Positions 33,311 through 48,700 of a stretch of DNA of 64,000 nucleotides are shown one piece after another. Location of the stretch: NCBI GenBank assembly GCA_000328365.1, contig KB303112.1, positions 166,598-230,597 on the forward strand, read 5' to 3'. The notes beneath the pieces were generated by a model, which ran no database searches, was not told the DNA's origin, and was given only the letters and a program-made list of their open reading frames with translations. Each line of letters starts with the position of its first letter. The first letter of the stretch is position 1. A program made the position numbers and the translations under genes. The stretch is from Capitella teleta (Eukaryota; Annelida; Polychaeta; Capitellidae).

Positions 33311-36300
33311 TGCTCCTTGCATCGCCCCATTCTTGGAATATAAGTTACCCTTCTCCTTCTACCTCTGGTGTTGCTTTTGTCGCCATATTATTACCCAATA
33401 CAGTGCACACACCTGAATCCCTGGGTGATTCCATGTAATTGTGGATACCAACAATGCAATTATCTACACCGATGAGATGAATATAAATGTGAATCACTGT
33501 GAGAACATGTTGTTATTGATACATAAAGAGATGTATCTGGCGAGATGCGGGTGCGCACTACCTGCAGCCCTCGAATAGCTAATGATACCTGCCATCCTTT
33601 TATGAATCAATTTAACCACGTAAAATGCTGTTGAGATGACATAATTGACACACACGCCCTCCCTATAGGTGACTTCTGTGGCACCCCTTTGCAGTGCTCT
33701 CGTTTAATCTCTTCCCTTGGCTTATTGACTGCCTCCTCCTCTTCTTTCCCTTTCTACTATGTCCCCGTTTCTCACCGGATCTCTCCTTCCTACAAATCCG
33801 AGGAGCACTTGCAACCAAGTACCCCCTCCCCCTGTTCCGTGGGTCCCCCTGCAACCCTGATCCGGCGCTGCACCCGGGAGGGCTCGGTCCTCGGGCCTTG
33901 ATAAGGCAGATCTTTTGTTTGTTCACTGGGATCAATCGTGCCTCTCTCGGTCCAGCCTCTCTTTCATTTCCTGTGGTCATCCGTTGGCTAGTTGTTCCCC
34001 TTTGTCATATGTCTTATCGCAGATTGCATGGGAGCCGGTCAAATGAAAAAGTTGCCCATGGGTCACTCACGGTCACTCCGACCTACTTTCCAGTTGAATT
34101 GAACTAAGAAGGAGATGTTTTTATTGCTGAGGTGTCCAATAACAAGTTGTACATAAACCATGTCGCTGTATTGCGTAATAATCTTAAGCGTGGTCTGGTA
34201 AATGGACAATTTCTTTCCCTCTGGGAAAGCTTAGTACATGTATATAACGAATTCCTGAAGTAATCATTTCGGGGCATTTCAGACTCAACGCCATTCAAGG
34301 GGGAACAAAGGTGCTTATATCAGCCGTGATTATCTATTGCATTAGCTACTGAGAAGCGTTGAGCATATAACCTGATGGGTGGGGCACAACTCCGCATTGA
34401 TTGCCACCAGTCCAGATCCATATACCTCTCTGCCTATATTCTTTATGAATTTTTTTGCTTGGGGCTTCTCTATTGAGCGTGTGCAGGGTGTGGCCGTCCA
34501 GTGTCCACCTTTTCATGCAGTTTTTTTTTTTCTCTCTGTTTTTGTGTGTGCTTTCATTTCAGTGTATATCATTAGTGCATGTGAACTGTAAAGGCGACAG
34601 TGGTAGCTAAACACCAAATCACATCTCGTGGCATCTGGTAATATAATTATAGTCCAGTAAGTTTACAGACTCATAACTATTGAGGACTGCAGTGTCTGAC
34701 AATGCCTACAAGCGTACCCACTTGCAATACCCGGTCAGCAGAGTTGCACCCGGTTGTTGTATATCGGGTTTTTGTGGCCCGATCCATTCGAGGTCGTCGT
34801 CTGTAAGACGAATCAAGCAGAAGCGGCGAAAGAGAGGTCGATGGGAACAATTGGCAGAGTTCCATTTCGCCATTAGCTCTGTCCAGGCGAGGCACAATGG
34901 ACAGATCCGTTGCGCCGGCGTCGCCCGCAATCAATGAAGCAAATACGACGCCGAGGACGACGCGATGACGGTCGATTGGCGCTCACAAAGAACTGCCCGC
35001 TGTCTCCACCGAACCCCCGCCTCTCTCATCAGGTCAAATCGATTGCAAAAGGAACGTAATGAACAAGAAATACGAAGCCCTTGAGGAGGATCAAAGCCGC
35101 ATTGTCCATTTCGACGCTTTAAACAAATTCATTTACATATTGGGTCAGGTCAGAGTTTACAATGGATCCACCTGAGCACAGTGTGAGCGTGCGAAGAGGT
35201 TGTAATAGCCGGAGTATTTGCTTTTGCTATTACATGTAATTGTATTTCTTAACGGCCAACGAGTAAGAAACGCCAATGCGATGAGCATAAAACATTAATG
35301 TCTCGCTAATTGGTCCACACAGACAAGATGAACGTCATTTTATGACCTAATAATTCATTAGCAATTAAGGTATGCGTGCTTTTAATCACCACGATTCTGT
35401 CATTAACGTGGGAGACGTACACCTGTCTATAAACGAGAGTCTATGCTTTGGCTATTAGCTGTTTTGTTATGATGGCAGGCAAACGGGCATGAGGGTGAAT
35501 CTCTTCTCGGTCGGCACGTAGCACACGACGTTTTATTTCCGCGTAGCAGCGTAATTGTGTAGCGTAAAATTAAGTCGAGGTGCAATTCCCATGAGAACAG
35601 AAGCCGAGATGGACAGAAGCAAGCATGAGGTAATCAATGAACGAAATCAATGGTCAATGGATATTGACATTGATTTCAGTCCGGTGGGCAGCGGACCATG
35701 ACCACGAGGCGCAGTGGAGCGTAGGAGGATGACCATGCAGGCACCGGAAGCGCCAATGGCTGTTCATTTCGGCTGATTGACAGCTCTTGCAGATGCGCAC
35801 ATATGTATACGAAAAATCGATCGTTATTCTATTCAGAGCGCGTCCTTCATTTGGTAGTGAAACGTATACGCACCCCGGCCTCTCGAAAGGTGACGATGTT
35901 TGATGGTGTATTTATGGGCGTGTGAACAACACTTCAAAGCGTTATGTGACATATATCCGTTAGAGGAGGCTTCTGACCATTGGCTCGGCGTGGCAGGTAG
36001 AGGACACACTGCCTGAGGCCAGGTAGCGTGCTTGGCTGTCCATGATGCACCGTGCTGGAGATCTCAGCGAGAGATTTGTGGACAATCGCGTGCCTCCTGG
36101 CGTCCCCTGGGCTTCTCCTCGTGTGGAGATAAGAGCTGGCTGGTCAATGCGCTTGTCCCCGAGCAACGCTAAAAGCAGCAATAGCACGAATATGTACATG
36201 CATCTCTACGAAAGGCATTGAGGGGCCCAAAAACGCTGTTTTTTTCTGATCGCAGTTGATTTCGCTCGCTCAGCGGGTTCCCAGAGAGCAGGAGAAATTG

Positions 36301-37399
36301 GATGACGGGGTCTCAGTGGGTGGCAGTCTGTAGAAGAAAGACTTCGTTGGCCACTGGAGGCCATGATCAAAGCTTTGAAACCGACGAGGGAGCCGCTCCA
36401 GTCCCGATTACCCGCGCTACGCCCTGCTGGGGTGGGTCTACCGAGGCCCTGAACCCACCGTCGCCCTATCTACTCCTGATTGGGTCCACCTCGTGTCTCC
36501 TGTTAGTGACTCAGCCCTTATGTGCATGACGAAATGGAAGAGTTATGCACAACGCTATAATACGAGTTGAGTGTCGCGTTTAAACGTACAAGTGTACGTG
36601 CATCAGACTTCAAACGCTGTAGGTGCGGGTCGATCACGCAGCCGACAGGATCAAAGCGAGGCTAATCGGGTTCCGATTGCCCATAATGACCCACATGAAG
36701 GTCAAGAGATGAACAGCGTCGCCGCTCACGACTTCACAGAACATGATTAGGTTGTTTCTATTCGCTGTTCGATGGTCAGAGGCACGAGAGGGTATCAAAC
36801 GAGCCTCCGCTTGTCCTTGCGATGACCTGAGCGCCGTTTCAAAGGCTTGGCCACAAGGACACTCGGCCTAACGAAGCCCAATTAGACAGACGGCCCCGGA
36901 TCTCAGGTGCGCGCCAGGTAGCCGCATCGGGTCATCGCACCCAGCTGGACATTCGCAATGGGTACTAATGATGCAATCTAAACATTCTGACCATTTGATA
37001 AATATATTGAAAGGTTGAAATGAATTAGAAGAAAATGATTGATCGTCGATGTCGGCAATCTCGTTGAAGGTTTGATCTGACTATAAAAGCTGAGGACATC
37101 ACAAAGATCGCTTAGCTTGATTCCTTCGTCATTCATAATTAATCCGAGTCCTTCATTTCACAATCATTTGAGATGTGCCCATATAACTGAGAGAGCGGCA
37201 TTCTTAATTAATAGATTTCTAAGAATGTGACCTTCGATCGATCTTCAGGGGACAGACGAGAGAAGGAGGAGGGCCTGAAGAGGAGGAAGTTTAACCAACG
37301 AATAAAAATAGGGGAGAGGGAAAGGGGAATCGAGGGCAGGAATAAACAGATCAGGGGAAGGTTATAAAATGATGGAGTCATGAGGGTGAGGTCATAAGC
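33311..37399. other. Gene-poor region
   Basis: No gene is recognised. A cluster of TAAT/ATTA words (35270-35400) resembles homeodomain-site-rich non-coding DNA. Confidence 0.4.
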
Positions 37400-37656
37400 G
37401 CATGAGGATGAGGATGAGGATGAGGATGGGGATGGGGATGAGGATGAGGATGGGGATGACGATGAAGATGAGGATGGGGATGAGGATGAGGATGGGGATG
37501 ACGATGAAGATGAGGATGGGGATGAGGATGAGGATGAGGATGAGGATGAGGAGGATGAGGATGAGGATGATGATGAGGATGAGGATGAGGATGAGGATGA
37601 AGATGAGGATGATGAAGATGAGGATGAAGATGAGGATGATCATGATGAGGATGACC
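37400..37656. repeat. (GATGAG)n purine-rich repeat
   Basis: About 255 bp of GATGAG/GATGGG hexamers, with a higher-order block repeated at about 37450 and 37496. Met-Arg and His-Pro frames here are repeat artefacts. Confidence 0.95.
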
Positions 37657-37898
37657 ATAATACCATTGGGTTGGAGGATATCCACTTAAGAGCAAGGAAC
37701 TAAGAAATGCGGAGATGCAAAGAAGGGAGATGAATGGACAGCTAGAGGGGAGATTGGTCAGTGGTCAGTTCCCTTATTGGATCGTGTTTTCTCTGAAAGG
37801 ATTTCTCTCAATCTGGGAAACATGTCTCAATTAGGGACTCTTTTGTTTGTGCTCTTTGGGGTCTGATTAAATTCATCAATCATTTCTTCAGTCAACTG

Positions 37899-40335
<2,437 letters not shown>

Positions 40336-40949
40336 TTTATTTTTATTGAGGTTCACTCTTTGTACTTGGTACTGTTTACAAACATCAACATATGATAAAT
40401 ATTTTCGTCTTTTAAGAGCAGTTCGTCTGAAATCAACATCTCTGACATCAGATGCCCCGTAGGAGAAAAAAAAAAGTAAAATAAAAATAAATAGCAAAAT
40501 TGCTACTAAACATCCCTCTTAATATATTATCCACAAAACCGAAATTGAACATCAAGAAATGTTACACGGAAAAATGGCACGGATCTTTCTAGATTCACGG
40601 ATGAAAAATATCAACTATACAGGATATTACAGGTGCAAGTATACACTGAATTAAGGGACGAGAAGAAAAGATGGATTCGTGGTAGAAAATTAACCCTACA
40701 CCAATTAAAAAAAATATATTTTTGTGCAGTAAGGGCAATGAAAAAAGAACAAGATTTTCCCGAAATTTGAACAAAACAAAGAAAAGAGAGAGAAAAAAAG
40801 GCTAATATTAATAAAAATATAGAATCAAGTTGTTTGTCTTTTGCCAGAAAATTATTTTGAAAAAAATTAGTCAAAAAACATAATTAATTGAAGTCAATTA
40901 TTTGTTTTGCAAGCTTGCAATTCCACTACTCGTAATGCCCGTTAAAAAC

Positions 40950-41048
40950 GAAACTGAAAGCAGTCTATGAACGGAAAGTGAAAGTAGTTGGGGACTACCG
41001 GAAGTGGATAGGGACTACCGGAAGTTTACAGAGGATGGGACTATATAT
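40950..41048 (+). promoter_or_regulatory. Promoter-like cluster: IRF-like, ETS-like and TATA motifs
   Basis: GAAACTGAAAG (40950-40960) and GAAAGTGAAAGT (40974-40985) match the GAAANNGAAA core of IRF sites. ACCGGAAGT occurs at 40997-41005 and 41017-41025 in a 20-bp tandem repeat and matches ETS sites. TATATATTT follows at 41042. All are on the plus strand, antisense to BCL11. Confidence 0.35.
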
Positions 41049-41103
41049 TTACGCGTGGATTTCCAGGAAGAAAAAAAAAAGTTAAAAAGGACTACAATAA
41101 TAA

Positions 41104-41241
41104 TGGCACAGTTGAATGGAATAAATATAATAATAAAAAGACCAAAAAATACCCCCAAAAATGAAAATAAAATATATAAAAAACAAACATTTTCTGACGA
41201 ATTACCAATAGATTTGAAGAAATCTCGCACAGCACAATAAA
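41104..41241 (+). CDS. Candidate 45-aa ORF, unrecognised
   Basis: ATG 41104 opens 45 lysine- and asparagine-rich codons ending SRTAQ. The stop is followed directly by AAAG, so the TAA lies within AATAAA. It sits 55-60 bp after a TATA-like motif and an IRF/ETS-like cluster. Sequence this A-rich often gives chance frames; codon content is dominated by A. No family is recognised. A longer in-frame version could begin upstream near 41004. Confidence 0.15.
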
Positions 41242-41471
41242 GATTGAAAAAGCCAAGAAAAAAGTTATTTTTTTTTAAAAGGTTTATACAATATTTTATA
41301 GGTTTAGAATCCCAATTAAAAAAAAAAAAAAAAAAAAAAGAAAAAAAAAATAGAGAAAGAAAGTCCACTGTTTAGACTGAGGGCGCAGTGACATAGATCA
41401 CGACACACATAAAGTGTATATTTTGCATCAGTGCTAAAAAATCACAACGATCAACAATGCGTGACCAATGG

Positions 41472-41535
41472 CGGCCATTTTGAATGCATGATCCGCCATT
41501 TTGAATGCATGATCCGCCATTTTGAATGCAGAATT
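41472..41535. repeat. Triplicated 21-bp motif
   Basis: Three tandem copies of CCGCCATTTTGAATGCATGA plus T, the outer two with minor differences. A fourth, isolated copy is at 48415-48434 in the BCL11 intron. GCCATTTT is the reverse complement of the YY1-like core AAAATGGC. Confidence 0.85.
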
Positions 41536-42763
41536 GCTTGGAGTGAAACTCTATGAGTTGCTGACTCTTTATAAACCCTGTGTACATCCAAGAAGGCTGT
41601 TAATTACGACAAATGGCCAAAACAAACAAACAAACCTAAGACAACACGTTGTCATGCTGCTTGGGGTAGGGGGGGGATCGAGGGGGTACTGCCTGCGATT
41701 AGGGGTGGATGCATAGAATGCGAGTACTTATGGTCAGTTTGACTGACCAACGGCACCCAGGCGACGGTCAGTACTTGCATGATATGTGACAAATGCCAAA
41801 ATAATAGTTAGAAACAGCATGTCAGAGGATTTTACCCAGAATCCCTCGGTCGATTATAGAGGAGAGAAGAAGAGAGAATAGGAGGCAGATGAGGAGGAGG
41901 AGGAGGAGAAGGAAGGAGGAGGGAGGAGGAGGTTATGGCCACTATGTAGTATTGCTGATGCTGCGGTTCTGTTGAAAAATGATAGACTAGTGCTCACCGG
42001 AAGAAAATTCGACAGAGGGATCCTAGGATTATAGGATTGAGGGGTACAGGAGAAGATGGGGGTTCAGACCTTGCTCACACTCTAGTTACAAAACACACAT
42101 AGAAGAGAAAAATAGCTTCCACCTTATTTACAATTATGAAAATATCACCACGAACACTTTCCGTCGATTAGGAAGAAAAATAATGAATTCCGTCGATTAG
42201 GATGACACAGCATTAAATGAATTTACACTGTAAAAAAAAACAACATAATAATTATGGCGTCAGGAATCAGTTTTGAAAACCTTAAAATATTACACGAATC
42301 GATCACATGGCACAATGTTGAATTTGATCGAGTCTTGAAAAAAAAAAAAATTGAAAAAATCTTGCAAAACAAAATGGCTGCGCAGTCACATGACACAATG
42401 TAAGATTACAAAGGAACCTAAAATTTTTGATAAGCATTATTCATAATAAAATAAAAATAATAATAATAATAATAAAAACCCGATAACTGGTTAAAATAAA
42501 ATAAAAAGCAAAAATGGAAAAAAAAAATATATGGCACTTGAATGAAGCATTTTGAGATATACAAATAACTAACGTATTGTTAAGGTCACTTGAATGTTGT
42601 GACGTCACAATTTCTGTGTATGCAAATCACAGAAGAAAGTTTTAGAATAATAATATCATGCATCCCATGATGCATTGCTTCGGAGAGACAGAAAAACTGG
42701 ACACCGAATAAGTTCGAAGCTTTTCGGTGATCACTGTAATCATAGCGAAATGAAGGTAGTATT

Positions 42764-45700
42764 TCAGTAGGTCGATGCTGACACGGCAGGGGATCCAAGA
42801 GCACGTGGTGGCGAGGAGTGGTCAGCTCGCATGGACAGCATCATGTCCATTGGCGCTGGACGCTGGTTCTCGACGCACTTCCGCATGTGCTTCTCGAGGG
42901 TGGAAGCGACCGAGAATGGCATGTTGCAGAACTTACAGCGATACACATCTTTTCCTAGTCGACCGTGTGTTTTCATGTGGCGGGTCAGTTTGCTCGATTG
43001 TGCGCATGCGTAGCTGCAGAGGGCACACTTGTATGGTTTCTCGCCAGTGTGCGACCGACGGTGCACCGTCAGGTTAGAGCAGTTCTTAAAAACCTTCCCG
43101 CAGAATTCGCAAGTGTCATTCCGCTTACGAAGGGGCACACCCCCGGTCATCTGGGGTGACGTCCGGTGAGGGTGCTGACCAAGCGACGGACTGACCGCGT
43201 GCATGGCAGGGAGCCCGGTCTTGGGACTGGTCATCTTTAAGGCGGACCTCTGCTCGTCGTGGTGGTCGAGTGGAATCTGATGAGGCAGGACAGCCTCTGA
43301 CCTGAAGCTAAAGAGGTCCCTGGGCATACCCGCCGGAGGAAACCAGAGACCGGATGGGTACATTGCATCGCTGCGCTGGTATTCATGCAAGAAAGGGTTG
43401 CTGGACGACATCACTGCAGTGCCCTCGGCAGGCTCGGCCTTCACTCTCTTGGGGGGAGGGGGTGACGGGCTGTTATCTCGGATGGCCTTGCCACTCAGTG
43501 GGGTGGACGGAGCGCTGGATGCCAGACCATTCTCACGGGCCTCTTGGTCGCTTGCTGTACTGGGTGATGACTCAACGCTTCCAGTGCTGGCAGGAGGTCT
43601 TGGATACTCGTCATCATTGCGAGAACTCTCAGCAACAGCTTGAGTGTAAGCTTGGTGGTACTGCTCGATGTTGGCAAGACCAGAATCAGCCATGACCTCA
43701 TTGAGCACGGCCAATTTCTGCTCGTTGGAGAGCTTCTCCTTGTCTTCCTTGTCAGCATCTGATGACCCTGATGATGTGTTGGCTAGGTCGACAGGTTCCT
43801 CCTTGACGCCTTTGTCTTTCAGCTGTTGCAGCTCAATCTGGTGTTGCTTGACTTGATCCGCAAACTGCCTCAACTCTGCCTCAGCCTGGGCCTCCTTTGC
43901 TGCTGCCTCCTCTTCCTCCAAATCTTCCAGGTCGTCATCGCTGCCTGCCTCCTCCTTCTTGTCCTCCTCCCCTTCACCACCTCCTCCGCCTAAAGGGAGA
44001 GTGATCCCTGCTGCAGCCAGTTGAGACTGGATGTGAACTTTCATGTGCCGTTTGAGCTTGCTGGCCTGTCCGCAGGTATGTGAGCAGAGTGGACATCGGT
44101 ACGGCTTCTCTCCAGTGTGCACGCGACGGTGTACAATCAGATTGCTGTGGAAACGAAAGCATTTGCCACAGAACTCGCAGGGCTTTGTCTTGGGCGGCAG
44201 AAGAGGCTTCTCTGGAGAGGATGACGCGGCAGTCTCGGGGACGCTGTCGTGCGCTGGGGGAGTCACTGAGAAGCTGGAGTCCCTCGAGTGCGCCGAGTAG
44301 GGCCTCCTGGCCGGCGACGACGGAGGGTGCGAGGAGGATGACGAAGGGCTGTGTGCCGCTGGGTTGAACGCCAAGCGCTTCAGTCGCTGCGAGTATACGT
44401 CAAGAGCATTTCGGTCAGGCAGCGGACTGGCGCGGAACGGGAAACCAGGTGGGAGAGCATGTTCCAGGCCCGGGGGCAGGAAGGGAGGCAGGCGCCGGAA
44501 GGGCATGTCAGCCAGCAGCTCTGAGTTCACCATGGAGAGGTCTCCTGGAGCCATTGGTGGACGGGGGAAGTGGGGGAAGGCCGCCATGCAGGCTGCGGCC
44601 GCCGATGTGGGGATGGGCGCCCTGGTGCTGAATGGGAAGGCGGGAGGGGGCTGCATGGACAGGTCATCAGCTGATGACGTCACTGGCGGCAATGATGATG
44701 ACGTGGATGACGACGCGGATGACGTCGATTGTGAGTGACGATCTTCGTCTGTATTCTTGCCGCTCATGATGCTGGCGATGGAGTGGTGTCGCTTGTTCGC
44801 TGGTTGCGACGGTGTCGACCCAGTCTCGTAGACCTCCGGGTCCACCGAGTGGTCTGAGTAAACCTTGACCCCGTGCACCGACTGGACATGCTGGACGAGG
44901 AACCAAGCCGTCTTGTAGATGCTTTTGCACGTGTGGCAGACGTAGTTGAATGGCTCTGCAATGAGACACAGCAATCGATAAGAACAGAACCAGATAAGCA
45001 TCGATCGTCGAGCAGACTAATTGCGGCGCTTCGTGGCGTCCACTACTCGCTACGTGCAATCAATATACTACGGGAGGAGACGCCGGCCGCCGCCTCAGTT
45101 GTATTGAGGTCTGCGCTTTGAACTGTCATCGTGGATGCGACTGAGGGATGTAAGCGACGCATCGAAGACGGCCATGCAACTTTCATGACCAACAAGCGAT
45201 GACTGGCGTCAACGCAAAAGGCATTCACTGCGATGTTTGCGATGCGTGCGTTCGGCAGATCTATCGCGGCGGCGGCCGATTGAAAGCGCTGGGTACGGGG
45301 CAATGGATTCATGGTCAACCCCTTGTAGCGTTCAATCGGAGGAGAGAAAGAGGAGCGGAGAGGAGGTGGAGGAGGAGGGAAGAGGAGGTGGTATTTTTTG
45401 TGGCATCTTGTTGGGTCAGTTTTTCCCTCAGCGCGCCCAGAGGCCAGCCGCTACCCACACCAACGCATACACATTGCTGCACGCGGCGTAGGATGCGGAA
45501 AGCGAGGAAAAAAAAAAGTATACTGGTAAAAAACAGCGGCTCCGTAGCGATAGGAATATCCAGTAGAGCCGACCTTCACCCTACGACGGCCGGCAGCTCT
45601 GGCGGCTGCGCCTAATATGGACCGACGATCTTATCTGATTGCAAGCAGGGGGGACCGGAGCAGGGCATCCACGGCAGCAGGTACATCTGGCAGCCATGAA

Positions 45701-48700
45701 TTAGGTCATTGACCTTAGCAGGTATGCTTAGTTCAGGTGAACGGGATTTCTAAGCAAAGGGGATCGCCTTGACCAATCACAGTGGATCTTTATGGAAAGC
45801 GATCTGCGACAGCGGAAGCCTGACAGCTGATGCCAGCGCTGTCTCCTCGTCTTTGAACGACAATTGCATTGATTGAGCGCTGGACGAACGAACGGCAGGC
45901 CAGCGGTCAATACCAGTATTCCCAGGTGGAAGGGGAAAAATGGATGATCGATTTATTTCGCTGGGGCTTTTTTCCCTTCTACATTCCGTATCGGACGCTG
46001 GTGATTTATTCACGGCTCGGTCAGAAGGAATTATTAATAAAGCAAACGGAGAACAATGGCGTGATCACATGACTATCCACGTGACCACGGCAGCGGCACG
46101 TCCCGGCCAGACAGAGCGTCGCCGGATGTGGCGATTATTCCGTCGTAACCGCTGTCCAGATCCCTAAGGGAGGACGCCTGGTGTCCAGTTCTGTTTCCTA
46201 TTGATGTGGTCATTACACATGCGCCTGGCGATCCATAAAGCCGGCGCACAGGTAGGCATGGTACCTGGGTGGAGGGTCTTGTATTGACCAGGCTCCCTTC
46301 CCCCGCCCCCACCCCTCTCAGGGGATAAAAAACAGAGCGCGGCAGGGAGACGGTATTCATAATTGAGCGATATCGATATTGGACCACACGAGAGGACCGT
46401 ATCGATCAGATGGCCACACATGCAAGCGGTCAAACACACGCCAAGGACATATGCAATGTTATCACTGGCGCCAATCGATGTGGCTGACCGATGGTGTATG
46501 CAGTGACCTTCAGCGGTGAGGTCATCGGGGGTATATATATATACATGCCCATACGCTCTCTGCTTTAGTTGAAACGAGGCGTAAATCGAGAATTAGACGC
46601 TTGTCATCTCGCGAGCGTTTTGTTCCGTCAATCGTTGCCATGGAGATGGCGTTTTGCAGTCATGGCAACGGCGTTTTACCCGCCAGCTTCCGTCGCCGAG
46701 GTTTTCGGTGCTACTCGCTGCAGAGGCTTCGCGGGAGCATAAGTCTCAGCGCTCGCAGGTCGTAACGAGTCTTTGAGATCACTTGCCAAAGCGGTTTTCA
46801 TACGACGCGCGCCAACGGGGCTCCAAAGAGGGCTTCTTCGGGATGCCTCTGGGCGCGAACCTCGACGAAGGATCAATGCCAGGCCACCCCCCCCCCCCTC
46901 ACTATATACCCTTGTCCTCAATCACACACAGCCTTTGTGCATAAAGTATACTTAATATAATTTTTTCTTTCTTTTTCAGCATTCCTCCGTATATACGTTA
47001 AAAGCAGTGCTCAGCCAAGCGCGCTCTCATGACCAGGTATATACGAATCTTTTGTCTGCCCTGACGTAAGATGCTATACATGAATGACCCGGTGAGGAGA
47101 CAGCGGAGAAAGAGGGCCGCACCCTCATCCGTCTACGATGCGTCATAATTAAGTAGTACGGCGTGTCCTCAAACGGTGTCCTCAACGAGACTCGCTTGAC
47201 CATAAAATAGCCCCATCAAGCGCCCATCTTACAAGCCCTCCCCCTTCGCCTCCCCCGCAAAGACCGTGTAATTGATTTATCCCCCGACAAACAGGAGGAC
47301 AAAACTACGGTAGCGTACTACGAGATGGGCGCCTGTCGGGCCGCGGACGAGCGTTACGCAAGCTCCGTATCGATCGATTGCGCAACCGCGGAATGCGGTC
47401 AAGTGGTCATTGCGCAATATTACGTCGCGACTAGGTCAACAGACGGAGTCCAGCTATGGTCATCGATTGACCGGACGGGGACAAGGTCGCTCGAGGACAC
47501 GGATCGAAGACGACCGCGATTGGTTGATTAGAGAGTAAACGAGGGGAGGGTGTGGATACATTAGAGAGCAATGGAGAGCAATGGAGAGAAATAGAGAGAG
47601 ATAAACACGGCACAACATTCTCCGCGGCCGAGTGTCGGATGTCGGTGGGTGGCGATCGTGTGTCGCCGGCGCCTGGCTAATCGTCGAATGACCGTGTGTC
47701 GTGACAATCGAGCGAAGGTTGTTTTATTGGCTAGCCATGGGTCAGGTATCCACACAGGTAAACTGCTCGGCGGTACCTGCTTCAGGCGCTCCAAGTCGAC
47801 GCCATGGCAGCCACGATGAGGAGAGCCGCGGCTGAGGACCCAAGTAAGTGCCGCTAATGAACGAGCGCCATTCAGAGAGGCGGGGGACATCAAATGACAC
47901 CAGAATGACGCCAAAGGGGGGGGGGGGGTGGGTGACAACCGTGGCCAGTGATGGACATCGCAGCATCGGACCATGCTTCACACAGAACTGACCTCTGGCT
48001 ACTTGAGCGGTCTCAGAGAGATGCTCGGCTTGTTCGCTTCACCTCACATGGCCGATCTACAGGCGATCCTGTCGGCCGCGAAATCGCAAGACCAACAGCA
48101 ATGGATCATCTTTCTAAACGCGGAATTCGAGTTATCTGGAGATGAGTGTACACGTGGTCGGCGTTTCATCGCCGTCGGGTGGTTTTTCCCCCTCCCCCCG
48201 CATGTTATGTAAGCAGACGTACATACAGCCTGACCTCGGGGCCACCAACTCAAACAGCAGAGAGACCTTGGCAATTTTTCTTTCTCTACTCATAAAAAAT
48301 CTCTCGGGCAGCCAGCTCGCTCTTTCTGCCAGCTTTGCTAGCTTGCGAAAGAACTTGACCCGCAGCCGTCTGTTGAATCGAGCCTTGAGAAGCGATATAA
48401 AACACCGCCATTTTGAATGCATGACGACGGTACACGCAGGGCATACATACGACTCAAATCACTCGAACTGGCAGGTGAATTCTCAAAACAAATGCTGTTG
48501 TAAATCGCGTGAACTTTAAGGACAAGAAAAAAAAATAACATTGAGGAAATCCGCGGTCACGTGTCCCTTGCGAGATTACAGATCTTGACACAGTGTCCTA
48601 CAGACGACCAGGTGCGCCCCCTACTGAAACAAAGCCAAACTGAAGCTAGCGACACTCGATCGAACGCCTTGTTGGGATCTTCGTTCGTCAAACGCACCAC

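Larger units (their letters stand above)
40336..42763 (-). other. BCL11 3' flank / probable 3' UTR
   Basis: Very T-rich on the minus strand. The first minus-strand AATAAA motifs after the BCL11 stop are at 40336-40341 and 40342-40347, so the 3' UTR may be about 2.4 kb. This is inferred; no transcript evidence is available. Confidence 0.35.

Noticed and set aside
37378-37695. His-Pro-rich, Met-Arg and Ile-Leu frames
   Set aside because: Translation of the GATGAG array.
42775-45121. Many frames of 60-124 codons overlapping the large BCL11 exon
   Set aside because: Shadows caused by GC-rich zinc-finger and acidic coding sequence on the other strand or frame.
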